Source of the DNA: Powellomyces hirtus
Taxonomy: Eukaryota; Chytridiomycota; Chytridiomycetes; Spizellomycetales; Powellomycetaceae
Assembly (NCBI GenBank): GCA_025526995.1
Contig: JAHLKG010000007.1
Span: 310,001-374,000, forward strand
Length of the DNA stretch: 64,000 nucleotides
Direction of reading: 5' to 3'
Part shown: positions 28,929-39,700 of the stretch, in pieces
How positions within the stretch are numbered: position 1 is the first letter of the stretch
Layout: every line of letters starts with the position of its first letter
Notes under the pieces: generated by a model
Told to the model about the DNA's origin: nothing
The model's database searches: none
The model's input: the letters and a program-made list of their open reading frames with translations, nothing else
Made by a program: the position numbers and the translations under genes

Positions 28929-28943
28929 GCAGGCTTTGCCTGC
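28929..28943. repeat. Hairpin GCAGGC-TTT-GCCTGC
   Basis: Perfect 6-bp stem with a TTT loop, 9 bp from the stop codon of the esterase-like gene. Same architecture as the hairpin at 28906-28922, unrelated stem. Confidence 0.7.
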
Positions 28944-28951
28944 TTACGCGT

Positions 28952-30592
28952 TTAAATTACTCTCTGACGTTTGGTGGGTCTTCTCTGGTCGGAGGCATTC
29001 AGGGCCATGTTCCAGTCGGGGCCCCATGAATTGAGACCTTTCCATAGGAACGTGTACACGTATGCTTCGTCGAGAGCCGGCTCATCGTTACCACCGGCAA
29101 CAGTTAGCACGTTGTCTGGGCGGTCTGGCTGCAGACCGTCGATGTCCAAATGCCAATCGGTGCACTGGCAGGCTGGCGAATTTTCTTCATACCAGTCCTT
29201 ACACCATCTTCCGCCAGAGGCAAACGCTTTCACTCCACGTCGGATGTTCGAGTCGCCAAACATGTGGATGAAAGGGTGCCGCGGAGCGATGCACCGGTCT
29301 TTCCACACCGCGTAGGTTCGCGCATGATAGCGGCAGGAGTAAGGGACCCACACGCGGTCCGAATAAGACTTGAGAAGGAGCGGCATCTCATCTGTAATTT
29401 CTTCCCCATCGCGTGGGACATGCATGCGCAATGATGGAGTGGGATCCAAATGCGCGGCCGGCACCCAGCGGCCGCGGTGGTTGCCATTTCCGCACGGCGG
29501 GAGGGCGCTGTATGACTGATGTGTTAGTTGCGGATGCGTTTCAGGCGCTGTCGTCAGGCGTAATTGAGGCAGATGCTGGAGAGAGTGTCGGTTGATAAGG
29601 ATCGGAAGGCTGCTCGGCGCCCAAAAAACATGCTCTGACACTTCATAGTTCCAAAGGTAGTCCGTATCTGTATCGAACAAGTTGGGGTTAGCGAGCGGGC
29701 AAACCCAGATTCTTTGCCAACGGGCTTGGCACATGCACATACATTCCAGAACAGCATCAATCTCATAAGAGTCTGGGTCTTTTAGATCCAGCGTGATATT
29801 GTACAGGCGGTAGGCGACTTCGCTTGGCCGGCCACGAATGACCAGAAAGTCGCGGTCGGCGTGAATGGGCAGAGTGTAGTTCTCTCCAGTAGCACGGATC
29901 TCGACGCTGTCCGGCGGCCAATTGGAGATGGGAGGCGGGAAATCTCGTTCAGCGATGGGGTCGGGATTGTGGTAAGGCGTAGCAGCTACCCCATCCCCCC
30001 AATCGACAATGACCAGCCACGCGCAGAGTGGCCGCTCTGACGACAGAACTATCTGCGTGTCGGCGCCATTGGCGCTGCTGACAATGTCATGGTGGTTTAA
30101 TGAGGGGATGATGATGGCGCCCTTTCCGTCGTGATCAGTTATAGAAGCAAGATCCGCTGCTGTTGGCAGATGGCCTTCGTCGCCACATAGCGAAGTCGGC
30201 TGGTCGGGATGCGGAAGAGACCATGAGCGTTCTCTCAGCGTTGTTGGGTAAATCTTCTTTCGACCTGCACGCGTCGGACGTCTTATCGGCTGGACGCCAT
30301 CTGTTGCTTCTCTCCAGTCTGATGCAGTAACTGGATGGTCGTTAGCGACTTGCTGCGCAGCGTTTTCAGGAGGGAGCTCTGGCATGGAAGACCACTCATC
30401 CTCCGAAGTCGAATGCGCTTCACCATCAGCCGACCAAAAATGCTTGCTCACGACCTGTGTCAATGCATTTGGGTTGTAGGACAAGGTAAGAAGCAAACAG
30501 AGTTGGGTCGTAAGGGCTAATGCAATCCACGTCAAGCGTCCGTATAGCTTCCGTGTAGGGGGAGCGTGGGCTCCGAGCGCAGAAAGAGCCAT
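28952..30592 (-). CDS. Membrane-anchored GDSN PC-esterase-like protein, probably C-terminally truncated
   Basis: Start at ATG 30592 (MALSALGAHAPPTRKLYGR); 546 residues, TAA at 28952. Residues about 20-38 (LTWIALALTTQLCLLLTLSY) form a type II signal anchor, so the rest is likely in the Golgi lumen. A beta-rich middle contains Trp/Cys motifs (CAWLVIVDWGDGV, CMCMCQARWQRIWVC). The catalytic block is IHMFGDSNIRRGVKAF near residue 445; the GDS serine motif followed by NIRR resembles PC-esterase/NXPE-type polysaccharide O-acyl enzymes. Only about 100 residues follow, with no convincing C-terminal DxxH, which normally lies much further on. The stop is reached 9 bp before the island hairpins, so the island may have cut the gene. 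Family assignment moderate. Confidence 0.6.
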   Translation of the reverse strand: MALSALGAHAPPTRKLYGRLTWIALALTTQLCLLLTLSYNPNALTQVVSKHFWSADGEAHSTSEDEWSSMPELPPENAAQQVANDHPVTASDWREATDGVQPIRRPTRAGRKKIYPTTLRERSWSLPHPDQPTSLCGDEGHLPTAADLASITDHDGKGAIIIPSLNHHDIVSSANGADTQIVLSSERPLCAWLVIVDWGDGVAATPYHNPDPIAERDFPPPISNWPPDSVEIRATGENYTLPIHADRDFLVIRGRPSEVAYRLYNITLDLKDPDSYEIDAVLECMCMCQARWQRIWVCPLANPNLFDTDTDYLWNYEVSEHVFWAPSSLPILINRHSLQHLPQLRLTTAPETHPQLTHQSYSALPPCGNGNHRGRWVPAAHLDPTPSLRMHVPRDGEEITDEMPLLLKSYSDRVWVPYSCRYHARTYAVWKDRCIAPRHPFIHMFGDSNIRRGVKAFASGGRWCKDWYEENSPACQCTDWHLDIDGLQPDRPDNVLTVAGGNDEPALDEAYVYTFLWKGLNSWGPDWNMALNASDQRRPTKRQRVI

Positions 30593-31067
30593 TGCCTTGT
30601 TCTTGCCGAAACGGAATATGCGAGCGGAGGGAAAGATGTGGCAAACTCGGCGGAAAGTGGGCTTCTCTATATGGCTGAATATCACGGCAATGGTAAGTGT
30701 GCGAGATTCGACCTTGTTGGCCGGGGCCTGACGCGTCGGAGGGGACGCGTGGAAAACGTGATGAATGCTGATTAGACATTACTCTAAAAGTAGGATAACA
30801 GCGAGGGGATCAAATCAATCAGCATTCCCGCGCGCTTTGACACTCTGGCTTTCGTGGTGAGGCGCTCCCCTCCTTGTGCCCGACGTACAAACGTACAAAA
30901 CAGCCTTGCCTTCCCGCTCATTCCGGGCAGTGCCTTCCCGCATTTCCACGCCTGAAAGTACAGGAAGTTCATGAGAGCGCTGTCCATTCGCTTCTCTGTC
31001 AAGCTGTTCTTGCACTCTTGAAACTCTTTGTTTGCAAACCTATCAATATACTGAAAGAGTCTGGCAA
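30593..31067. other. Divergent intergenic region between esterase-like gene and USE1
   Basis: 475 bp between two divergent start codons, so probably a bidirectional promoter. No gene and no clear TATA box recognised. Confidence 0.45.
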
Positions 31068-32556
31068 ATGCTTGCCCAACCGCCGTCCCACCCCCACGCC
31101 GAAGTCAACCTCCGTCGACTTCTCGCCCGCTTCGAAGCGACGATATCAAAACCAGAGGACCTACAAGGCGATCGACTCTATCGTCAGAAATATCACTCGG
31201 TAGGCCTGAGAACGTCTTCAGAAGCCCCTCCAAGCTCCTTTTGGCGACAGGATACTGATTTCCGTACAACGTGTCTCTTCGCGTCATTCGCATAGAACCT
31301 CGCCCATCTGCACAAACTCCTCACCAACGTAGAAACGGATCCTGCGCGGCGAAGAGATGACACGGTGCTATGTGAATACCGGCGAAGAGTTGAGCAATTG
31401 GAAGCAGTCTTGGACACAAATCGCTTGGTACTGTCGGTCAGACCACGTTGTGTGTCTATTCTCCCTTATGCTCATGTGTCTACGTGGGTCAGCTTTCCTC
31501 CGTGGGGCGAACCGTAGCGTCTCTTCGATCTCTGGCTGTGCTTTCTCCAACAGGAGACAATGCGGATCGTGTTGCTGCTGCTGACAGGGTTCTGAAACTA
31601 CAGCGAAAGGCCGAGGATGACATGCGTGATCATTTACTAGACGTAAGGCTTAGTAAAATGATCCACACTACCGCGTAATTGGACTGAATTCCTAACATAT
31701 GTGACAACCACGTTAGGGTGTGCGGGAGCCAATGACACCCGTTAAACCAGCTCCACCGGTATGGGCAACTCCGTCCGAACAAATACAACTTCAAACACTG
31801 GACGAAGCCCGAGAAGGTTAGTGTCGTAATGCCGGAGAATCATTGTCACATTTCGAAGCCGCTCGCCTCTGTCTTGACTCCTGGCATTCTATGCATCATC
31901 TAGAGCTCTTAAGTACACCAAAACGGGATCTGCGAAGACGACCGTAAGTCGATGCCCTTTGCATTCCGCCGAATACGGTATCACTGACACTGGAATTACG
32001 CAGAAATAACAGCACAAAATCACATGTTGACTCCCCACACTCCTCCTCTTCCCTACTGACAACACCGGATCACCAAATGACAGAAGCAGACCATACCGCG
32101 CTTCTCGAGCGTGATCGCCAGCTCCACGAGCAAATGACGGAGGAAATAATCCAAAAAGCAGCGCAACTAAAGAAAAGCACCATGGCGATGCGCGATCAGC
32201 TTACGAAAGATGCTATGGTATGTTCTGCATATTTGCAAACGCACCTAATATTTTCATCCGCAGCATTGAGGGAAGATTAGGTGAAGATGTTAACAAACTG
32301 ACATTTTTCCTTCTTACAGATAATGGATGATGCCTCTGACCAATTGAACAACAATCTGACGCTTGTGAACAGTGCACGAAAGCGATTACAGCAGTTAAAT
32401 CAGACTGCAAAATCCACAACGTGGATGGTCTGGATCACCGTATTCTTTGTGTGCATTGCATTTGTCTTCACATTCGTGATCATGCGCTTGTTCAAGCCAA
32501 ATGCGACACCAGCTCGGCCACCGGGGGAAGGTGGTAGCAGTTGGTGGTTCTTGTAG
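31068..32556 (+). CDS. USE1: USE1-like SNARE
   Basis: ER-resident SNARE for Golgi-to-ER retrograde fusion, working with Sec20, Sec22 and Ufe1-type partners. Seven exons with matching phases: 31068-31199, 31296-31427, 31493-31642, 31717-31816, 31904-31943, 32004-32217, 32320-32556; 334 residues, near the family's usual length. N-terminal EVNLRRLLARFEA is the characteristic USE1 start. The SNARE region spans the last two exons: LHEQMTEEIIQKAAQLKKST, MAMRDQLTKDAM, DDASDQLNNNLTLVNSARKR. A C-terminal anchor (WMVWITVFFVCIAFVFTFVI) is followed by a short lumenal tail. Exon 3 start at 31493 is the least certain splice. Stop is TAG. Confidence 0.85.
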
Positions 32557-32891
32557 TCAGAGATCTGCTGCGCTTTGGCACCACTTTCTTTAGATACCTC
32601 GTTGCGAACCACCCTCGATGGAACAGCTGATATGGTCATTATCCTTTGCTTTCCGTTTGTCAGAAGCATGTAGCTAGATAGTTCTTCCCTTTCGATTCCT
32701 TCCTCAAAGTAAGAAAAAAGGCGGTTTGTGAAGTTATTTTTCGTCTTCAGTGAGCTATTGGCTATATATGCATTGATGACAAATATGTATATACAATGTG
32801 CTTCGTGCTAAATGTCACCGCAGCAATCAATGCTGCAGGGTTGATAACTCAGCTCGGAGTTGCTGGCGCATCACCGTGACGAATCCAACGG
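32557..32891. other. Convergent intergenic spacer
   Basis: 335 bp between the USE1 stop and the end of the minus-strand PEHE-like gene; no gene seen. Presumably both 3' UTRs. Confidence 0.5.
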
Positions 32892-33663
32892 TCATATTTT
32901 GTTGTGCTCTCGTAGTACTTGTATTAAGCTATCGCATCGTTCGAAGGCTTTGGCGGGGAATACGACCAACGGGTATCCGAAAGCCATAGGACCCCTTGAA
33001 CGCCGTCTGGCCAGAGCTGTGTTGACTTTCGTTGTTGGCTTCTGTGTCATAGCAGAATGAGAAGTAGCAACTACTGGTGATTCATCCTGCTCAAGCAGAA
33101 CACCGTCACTTGGTGGTCGAAACAGGATATAGGTACTCGTGAGGTATACTTTGGGGGTGGTAACAGCCGAGACCCCATTGTCGTGCAAGCCACGTCTCCG
33201 CGGGTGAGTAGCCATGAATCCGCCGGGACCTTGGCCACCGTGGGCAGTGGCACCCATCATGCGGCGCTTGTAAAGTTGATGTCGGACATATTCTTTCTCG
33301 CGATTACGCATCCGCTTTTCGGCGTATTCGTGTTTGCGATGCCGTTGTCGGTATGTGTCGTCCGCAAGTTCCACCGCCTGAGATCAATGAACACAGGATG
33401 AAAAAAGCTGTGGCATTGTGCTCACAGCGCCATGCGCCGAGAACTAGAATCCAAAATGGGTTTACCTGTATCGGAGAGTTCGAATCTGAAGCCGCTGACG
33501 CAGGAAAGAGTTCATGAATGCGCTTGCTGATGGTGCGCGAATCGAGTATGTGAATCTCGGGAATCTCTATCGCTCGGTCTGCCAGCGCATCACCTCCTGC
33601 CAGCCCACCCACGGTACGAGGGGAAGCAGTGTTCATCGGTCCCGTCGTTGTGGCAAGGGCCAT
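32892..33663 (-). CDS. PEHE-domain-like protein (MSL1/KANSL1-type), start unresolved
   Basis: Two minus-strand exons are supported: 33663-33466 (ATG 33663 is the first in-frame Met; the frame is open further up to about 33770) and 33377-32892, splice GTAAAC..CTCAG, phase 0. Across the junction the product reads EIPEIHILDSRTISKRIHEL then ELADDTYRQRHRKHEYAEKR and EKEYVRHQLYKRR. A Pro-Glu start, then a D-x-Y-xx-RH-xx-xE helix with a basic heptad run, is the pattern of the PEHE domain, which in MSL1/KANSL1 binds the MOF acetyltransferase. C-terminal about 100 residues are Gly/Thr-rich and featureless. A chromatin role is inferred from the pattern only. An upstream exon is likely. Confidence 0.5.
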
Positions 33664-33856
33664 GGAGGGGTATACTTGGCAGTGGGCGAGAATGTCGTCG
33701 GTAGGGGCGAAAAAGACCTCGTGAGCGCCGGTCACAAAGGGTGGTGTCTCAAGTGCGGCAGATGTTGCTGAAGAGCATTTGAAGAGCGGAAAAAACGTAA
33801 GATCAAGATTAACTTCGCGGATGGGCGGGCAAGTAGGGAGCGACCGAGTGTGGCCA

Positions 33857-35020
33857 TCAAAGTTTATATTTACGTGTATCTACGTCATCAAGGAGCGGAA
33901 TCTCGACTAACTGTTCTAGCTGCTTTATCGCTTCTTTGGATTTGCCTACGATTACTCCTAAAGCAAAAAAACAAATCAAGCGGAGAGAGAAACATTGGGA
34001 AGACGATGAATCCAAAGAAAGCCGAATGCGAGGTGATGAACAGTACTTACTTATCGTGGCCATGCCAAGTTCCTTTGCGGCCTTCAAATTGCTGTAATGC
34101 ACGGAGACCCAGGCGGGGATGGTCAGATGGGCTCAAGAGTGTAGTGTGCTGTCCTCCATGTACACGATACTTACGGGCCAATATCATCCACCATGATCGC
34201 GTTCCCCGGAGCGACGCCAAGCTTATCACAGGCATATTGGAAAAATCTGGGATCTGGTTTGCGCAGGCCAACGATGCTGGACTCAATGTAATGTTCCCCG
34301 AATAGGGACATGACCTGCATAGGTGGTTTGCCAAATGCAGTCTCTTCAGATTCTTCGTACTGGAAGTTATTGGTCAATGCTGCGATCTTCAGTCGGCCGC
34401 TGTCTGGAGAACGAGTACATCAATCTCAGGTCAACTGCAATCACCAAACTGAATGGCAAACGGCTTCTGACCTTTGAGTTTCTGCACTGCATTGAGCACT
34501 AGCTGATTAGGCTTCATTGCCTCTTGCATCATGAAGGTAAATAGCTCTTTTCCGTCGATGGTGACCTGCGGGATCTTCGCAAAAGCTGTGAAGGAGACGA
34601 GCGCGTGCAATCAGCATCTTTTCGGCTCGCCCTAACACCCAAAGATTTATCGCACGTTTGCCTTTGCTTTTCAGATACTTCTCATATGCTTGCACGTTGG
34701 AGGGATGCGAGCACTCCTGGCCAAACAGCGGATAGAACACCGCCAAGGAGAGTTCACCACGCTCGAGTTTCTGAAAAGCGCCATCCTCCCCCCGTGATTG
34801 ACTACGCAGAGTAGAGGAATGATGAGACGCAAATCACAAGTCCCGATTCGCAGCTGTGAGGAGCCCTAGCAAGAGATGTTGACGTGCTCTTGCTTATGAC
34901 TCACATCGCCACATTCAGGTAGTTTTCGGGAAGTCCTTTGGTGAGTTCGAACTTCCGAATGCCTTGCAAAGGACTGTGCACGCAAACCCCACCAATATCG
35001 AAGAACACCGCTTCGTACAT
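33857..35020 (-). CDS. HAD-superfamily hydrolase (EPHX2-N/ACAD10-N-like)
   Basis: Six exons on the minus strand: 35020-34905, 34801-34656, 34585 to about 34473, 34403-34175, 34091-34051, 33957-33857; about 248 residues (third exon end uncertain by a base or two). Start ATG 35020: MYEAVFFDIGGVCVHSPLQG. HAD motifs: I = FFDIGGV, with the nucleophile Asp but Gly where the second Asp of DxD usually sits; II = AALTNN; III = GLRKPDPRFF (Lys); IV = IMVDDIGPN. A cap region between I and II (LERGELSLAVFYPLFG..) fits subclass IA, closest in layout to the phosphatase-like N-domain of soluble epoxide hydrolase/ACAD10. Substrate unknown. The altered motif I suggests changed or weak phosphatase chemistry. 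Confidence 0.75.
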
Positions 35021-35735
35021 CGCAGTATCCTTTGCCTGAAAATTGTCTTACGCTCAGGAAATCATGCTTCGTGAGAAAATGTCCGTGGGGGGCAATTGGG
35101 CGCAACCGCGGCTGATGGGTTCACCCCTTCCGTCACACATCGTGACCCACGCAGGTTTCATACGTATATGGTGAGAACGAGCTGACCAAGCAAAAGTATC
35201 ATATAGCTATTGGAGAATTGATGGTAGTACGGCTGAATGAATTTTGCAGTGGAATGGCTGTGATTCACACAAACTGTTAGTAAATGTTCCTTTGGTAACA
35301 AAGTCTTGTCCAAAGTGATGCACAGGACTGTAATAAGTCATTTTAAATCTCTAAAGGGGTGTAGACAATGCCATAAATACACAAACGTAGCCACTAATCT
35401 GGTCAAGAGCTGTTTCGGAATGTTGTATGAATGTCCAAAAAGACAACTGCTGCCAAATAAGGTAACATTTAACATTTCAACAATGCTGTTTGATTGAAGC
35501 AAATCTGCAGCAGTACACTCCTGCAAAATTCTCTTTTGTGAAATGATTTTTTTCAAATATTGTTTCATAAATGTCCAATGTCAAATGTCGGAATTGGAAT
35601 GAAGTCTTCAAACTCAAGTTCTGGTCTGCTTTTTGATGTTGTGAATGAATTCAATCCAGTTTGCAGAAACTCACTGTTGGTGTTCAAAAAGAAGATTTAT
35701 GTAAAGTGTGAATAGTCATCAATCACAACTAGGGC
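35021..35735. other. Intergenic, AT-rich second half
   Basis: About 715 bp. The first part is the HAD gene promoter; 35200-35735 is AT-rich with only short frames (for example 35306-35497) that have no recognisable content. Confidence 0.45.
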
Positions 35736-36035
35736 ATATTGGAATGTTGAGACTTGCATACTCAACGAGTAGTCCTTACATTAGATCCCAACTTGGATCC
35801 TCCAACTAGAACGTGTGACCGTGATACCGGTAACGCTAAGAGCTGAAGTGGATCATGTGAAATCACGTGATTGAAAAAAAAGTAGATTAGCTTGCTCGAC
35901 AAGCAAAACATTACCGATAAGACTTGAGACATAACAATACTTTCCCATACATTAGATTTCCGTGCATCTGACAACACTACACCGTCATCTGCATTACAGA
36001 AAAGCTCTGTAAGCCCCTTTACAAAGTATACTGGA
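35736..36035 (+). repeat. LTR family D, old copy 1, left part (split by gypsy insertion)
   Basis: Starts TATTGGAATGTTGAGACTTG and tracks the LTR at 18530-18936 in the opposite orientation, including TGATACCGGTAACGCTAAGA and ATCACGTGATT. It breaks at CTGGA (36031-36035), the target site of the gypsy element, and resumes after it at 42264. Confidence 0.75.
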
Positions 36036-36459
36036 TGTGAGGTGCCTATGTTTCAAGGCGGGAGGTTGTTATGATTGAGCGAGAAGGCAAAGGAAGATGG
36101 AAGAAGAAAGAGAAAGAGAGAGAGAGAGAGAGAGAGTTGTTTGTTCTGATGCAGATGTCGGTATATTGATGGATGATGATCTCTACGGGGGTTCTTTCCT
36201 TTTCGTTTTATATATGAGGTTCTCGGGTTCTTAGTCTCCAACTAACTTGTGGAGAACGGGGAGATCATCTAGGGACTATGGCAGTGCAGCGATGGCAGTG
36301 CAGCTGCGCAGTACTGAGACCGCGGGGTAACTTGTGGGGAGTTTTGCTTATGAGGGATTGGGTAATCGCTTATGAGGCGCGTCTGCTTTAACTTGGGATA
36401 TGGCTTTTTACTAGCCGAAAATAAGTAAAGTATAAATATGCCATGATGGCCATCTCACA
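36036..36459 (-). repeat. 3' LTR of Ty3/gypsy element (424 bp)
   Basis: Begins TGTGAGGTGCC and ends CATCTCACA (+ strand), with a (GA)n run inside. Almost identical to, and the same length as, 41840-42263. TG..CA ends and 5-bp CTGGA duplications (36031-36035 and 42264-42268) define the borders exactly. Confidence 0.95.
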
Positions 36460-36474
36460 CCCCCCTTTGCCTCT
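36460..36474 (-). other. Polypurine tract of gypsy element
   Basis: On the minus strand GAGGCAAAGGGGGG immediately before the 3' LTR; primes plus-strand DNA synthesis. Confidence 0.75.
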
Positions 36475-36740
36475 TGGGCTTTAGTACAGGAGGCATGAGG
36501 TTGCTGAGCCGCAGGTCAAGCTCCCATGCGATCGTCAGCTGCTGGCTTGCCATAGGTCGAGCTCCCATATGGTGTCAGCTCCTGGTGCAGCGCTTAGGCT
36601 TACACTGGCTTCAATCTCTTCGTCAAGTAGATTGGTACATCGAAACCCCGTCGGGCTCGGTAAGTTCGGCTTATAGCCTGGACAGGGAGCGGCTCCTAAG
36701 CGGCTTTATCCATGTGAACAGGGAGCTATTGCTTTGTTTG

Positions 36741-39700
36741 CTATCTAAGCGGGAGAGGGGGATTGTTGACCCGCCATATCTCGAACGCTTCTGTGTCTTT
36801 GAGATTGGCTTCGGGTTGCCAGGAGGGTTCGGGCCATCCGATGTATTTGGTCAGGAACATTCGGCGGCGAGCTCGGCCTCGGCCGGTTACGGTCTCATCG
36901 AGGATTGCTTTGACTGGGTATTCAAGTTCCCCTTCGACGAGGACCGGCTCTGGCGGAGGTGGTGTTTGATCGCGGAGTGGGTGCGTGGGGGGCACATGCT
37001 TCCGTAGTATGTTAACATGAAAATAGGGCCAGATCGCTTTGAGAACCGTTTGGGAGAGGTCTAGGCGATATGTGTCTGGATGAGGTCCTTTGGCCGATAT
37101 TGTGAATGGCCCAATCCACTTGGGTGTGAGATTGGCAGGTTTAACTTGGTCGAAGTTGATCGCTAGTTGTTCACGGTTGAGGTCAATGAGATCGCCCACT
37201 TCGAACGCAATGGGAGTGCGTCCTTGGTTGAAGTATTGTTCGTAGCGATCTTGTTCGTCACGAAGCGCTTGCTGCACCGTGAGATTGATATCCGTGGCTT
37301 GTTCTTGGTATAGACGAATGAGAGCTCGATTTGGCGGTGTCATTTGGGCGAGTCGTTCTGGGTTCGTGTTCCAGCCTGGGGGTCGTGGCATTCGGTTGAG
37401 TTCGATTTCAAATGGGGCGAGGCCATTAAGATGGCGCCAAGGCATGGAATTAAGGCAGAACTCGACCAATGGTAGGAATTCACGCCAATTGGATCCGCTG
37501 TAATCGAGATATTTTTGTGTGATGAACTTAGCAACTTGGATCATTCTTTCTACTCGGCCGTCAGTCTGTTGATGTCGTGCCGTAGCAAACTCGTGTCTGA
37601 CGCTGGTTAACTTGGCGAAGGCGGAGAAGAGGTCTGCCAATAACCTGGGTTCTTGGTCGGATATTATGTGGAGAAGTATGCCCGTATGTTTCCAAACTTG
37701 ACTCAGGATGAGGGTTATTAACTCGTTTGTAGAGAGAGTGCTTTCCGCAGGGATTAGGTGCGTTCGGCTTGATAAATAATCGACGATGCATATGATAAAC
37801 GGACGCTCGGAGCTTCCTCGAGGTCGAGGTAACTCGAAGAGATCGAACCCATGAGTGTGATTAACTGTGGATGGTATTGGGAGTGGTCTTAGGAGGCCAT
37901 TGCGTAGTGGACGCGAAAACGAGCAGCATTTGGCACAGGTTCGGACAAAAGAGCAAATATCCTGTTGCATCTTGGGCCAGAAGTATCGACGCAACATCTT
38001 AGCATACGTAACTAATGGCCCTTGATGTCCACCATTAGGAAGTTCATCGTGGAACTCTCGGAGAACGTGTGGTCTAATCGTATAAGGGACGTAAAGCCGT
38101 TCGCCTTCGTACATGATGATTCCATCGGATCGTATGGCGAATCTGCGATAACGACCGGGGCGCTCATGCTCTGGTTTCTCGAGCATTTCGGTGATGTGGA
38201 GCGCATATTTGTCTTGGAGCAATTCGTCTTTCCATTCCTCGAATCCAAATGTAGTCGGGAATGGGTGCTCATTGGTATTCATGTACGCTGTGATCATTAG
38301 TCGTTTTTGACATTCGATGCATCGTGGTGCATATGTAGGGTTCCTCGAGAGTAGATCAGCGATTGTATTGAATCGACCGGGAAGATATTGAATTGAAAAG
38401 TCGAATTCTTGTAGCGTTTCAACCCATCCGGCTTGGCGTTTACTCAGGTGTGGTTGCGTTTGCAGGTGCACAAGTGATCGGTGATCAACGAGAGCGATGA
38501 AGGGCCGATTAATCAAATAGAACCGGTTTGTCTTTAGAAACTTTACGAGGGCTAATAGCTCTTGCTCGTGTACCGGATATCGGGTCTCGGCTCCATTCAT
38601 CTTACGCGAGAAGAAGAGTACTGGACGAAGTTTGGGCAATTGTTCCATAGCTCGTACTCGGTGAATCGGTAATGGCATGGGGAGAGGTTCTCCATTAGGG
38701 GTTTGTCCAAGCCATCCGGAGATGGCGTAACCAGAGGAGTCGGTGTGGACATAGATTGATTGATCGGGATTGAAGGTCGCTAGGACGGGAGCGTTTGTGA
38801 TAGCAGCCTTGAGAGCGTTGAAGGCTTCTTGCTCCTTGGCCGTCCATTTGAAAGCGCTTTTGACGCTTTGTAAGGCTGATAGTGGTGCCGCGATTTCGGC
38901 ATATCGTTCGATATAATCGAGAAAGTAGTTTGTCAGTCCAAGAAATTGCCGAATATGTCGCGTGGTTCGTGGGGTTGGCCAATCTCGAACGGCTGTGACC
39001 TTGCTGTCCGCAATTCGCATGCCATTGATACTGAAGAGATGGCCGCAGAATTCAATTTCCTTTTGTCCCCATTGACATTTGCCAGCATTGACGTAGAGTG
39101 AGTGATCTTGTAGCCGTTGAAGGACTTCCGCTACATCTTGACGATGTTTGTTAGGATTGGGCAAGAAGATGAGGATGTCGTCGAGATAGCAAATGACGCA
39201 GATATCGTAAAGGTTGCCTAAGACTTGATTCATGAGTCGTTGAAAGGCGCCAGGTGCATTGCAAAGCCCAAAGGGCATAACAACATATTCGAAAAGTCCA
39301 AATCTTGTACGGATGGCCGTTTTCTTGCGATCTTCCGGAGCGATGAGCAGTCGATGGTATGCGTCCTTCAAGTCAATGAGCGTATAGAAGCGGGCGCCGA
39401 GAAGTTGGTTACGCATTTCTCGAAGATTGGGAAGGGGAGTGCGGTCCTTAATTGTGACGGCATTCAGTCCACGATAGTCCCAACAGACGCGAATTCCGCC
39501 CGTTTTCTTGACAGCGAAGACCACTGATGCCCCCCATGGTGACTTCGAATGTTGAATCCATCCTTTTGAGAGGAGATGGTCTAGCTGTTTCCGTAGTTCG
39601 CTCAGTTGGTCTTGTGATATGGGACGTAATGCCTGGAAGACCGGTTTCGATCCGGGGGTAATGTTGATATGGAAGTTGTTATCGCCGCGATCGGGAGGTA

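Larger units (their letters stand above)
20984..28943. mobile_element. Endogenous DNA-virus-like island
   Basis: About 8 kb of intronless, densely packed genes on both strands: five small ORFs and one giant fibre frame, with A-rich short leaders and tail-to-tail overlapping stops. Base composition is more AT-rich than the flanking host genes. Left border is uncertain (between the 20059 inverted repeat and the TATA at 20984); the right border is near the paired hairpins at 28906-28943, a few bp from the stop of the esterase-like gene. No major capsid, packaging ATPase, DNA polymerase, primase or integrase is present, so this is either a fragment or a non-autonomous unit. Fibre-gene content points to a tailless or large DNA virus lineage, not a retroelement. 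Confidence 0.55.

Noticed and set aside
20984..28943. Assignment of the island to adenovirus, polinton, virophage or giant virus
   Set aside because: Fibre modules alone are shared among many viruses and phages; no capsid, polymerase, ATPase or protease gene supports any family.
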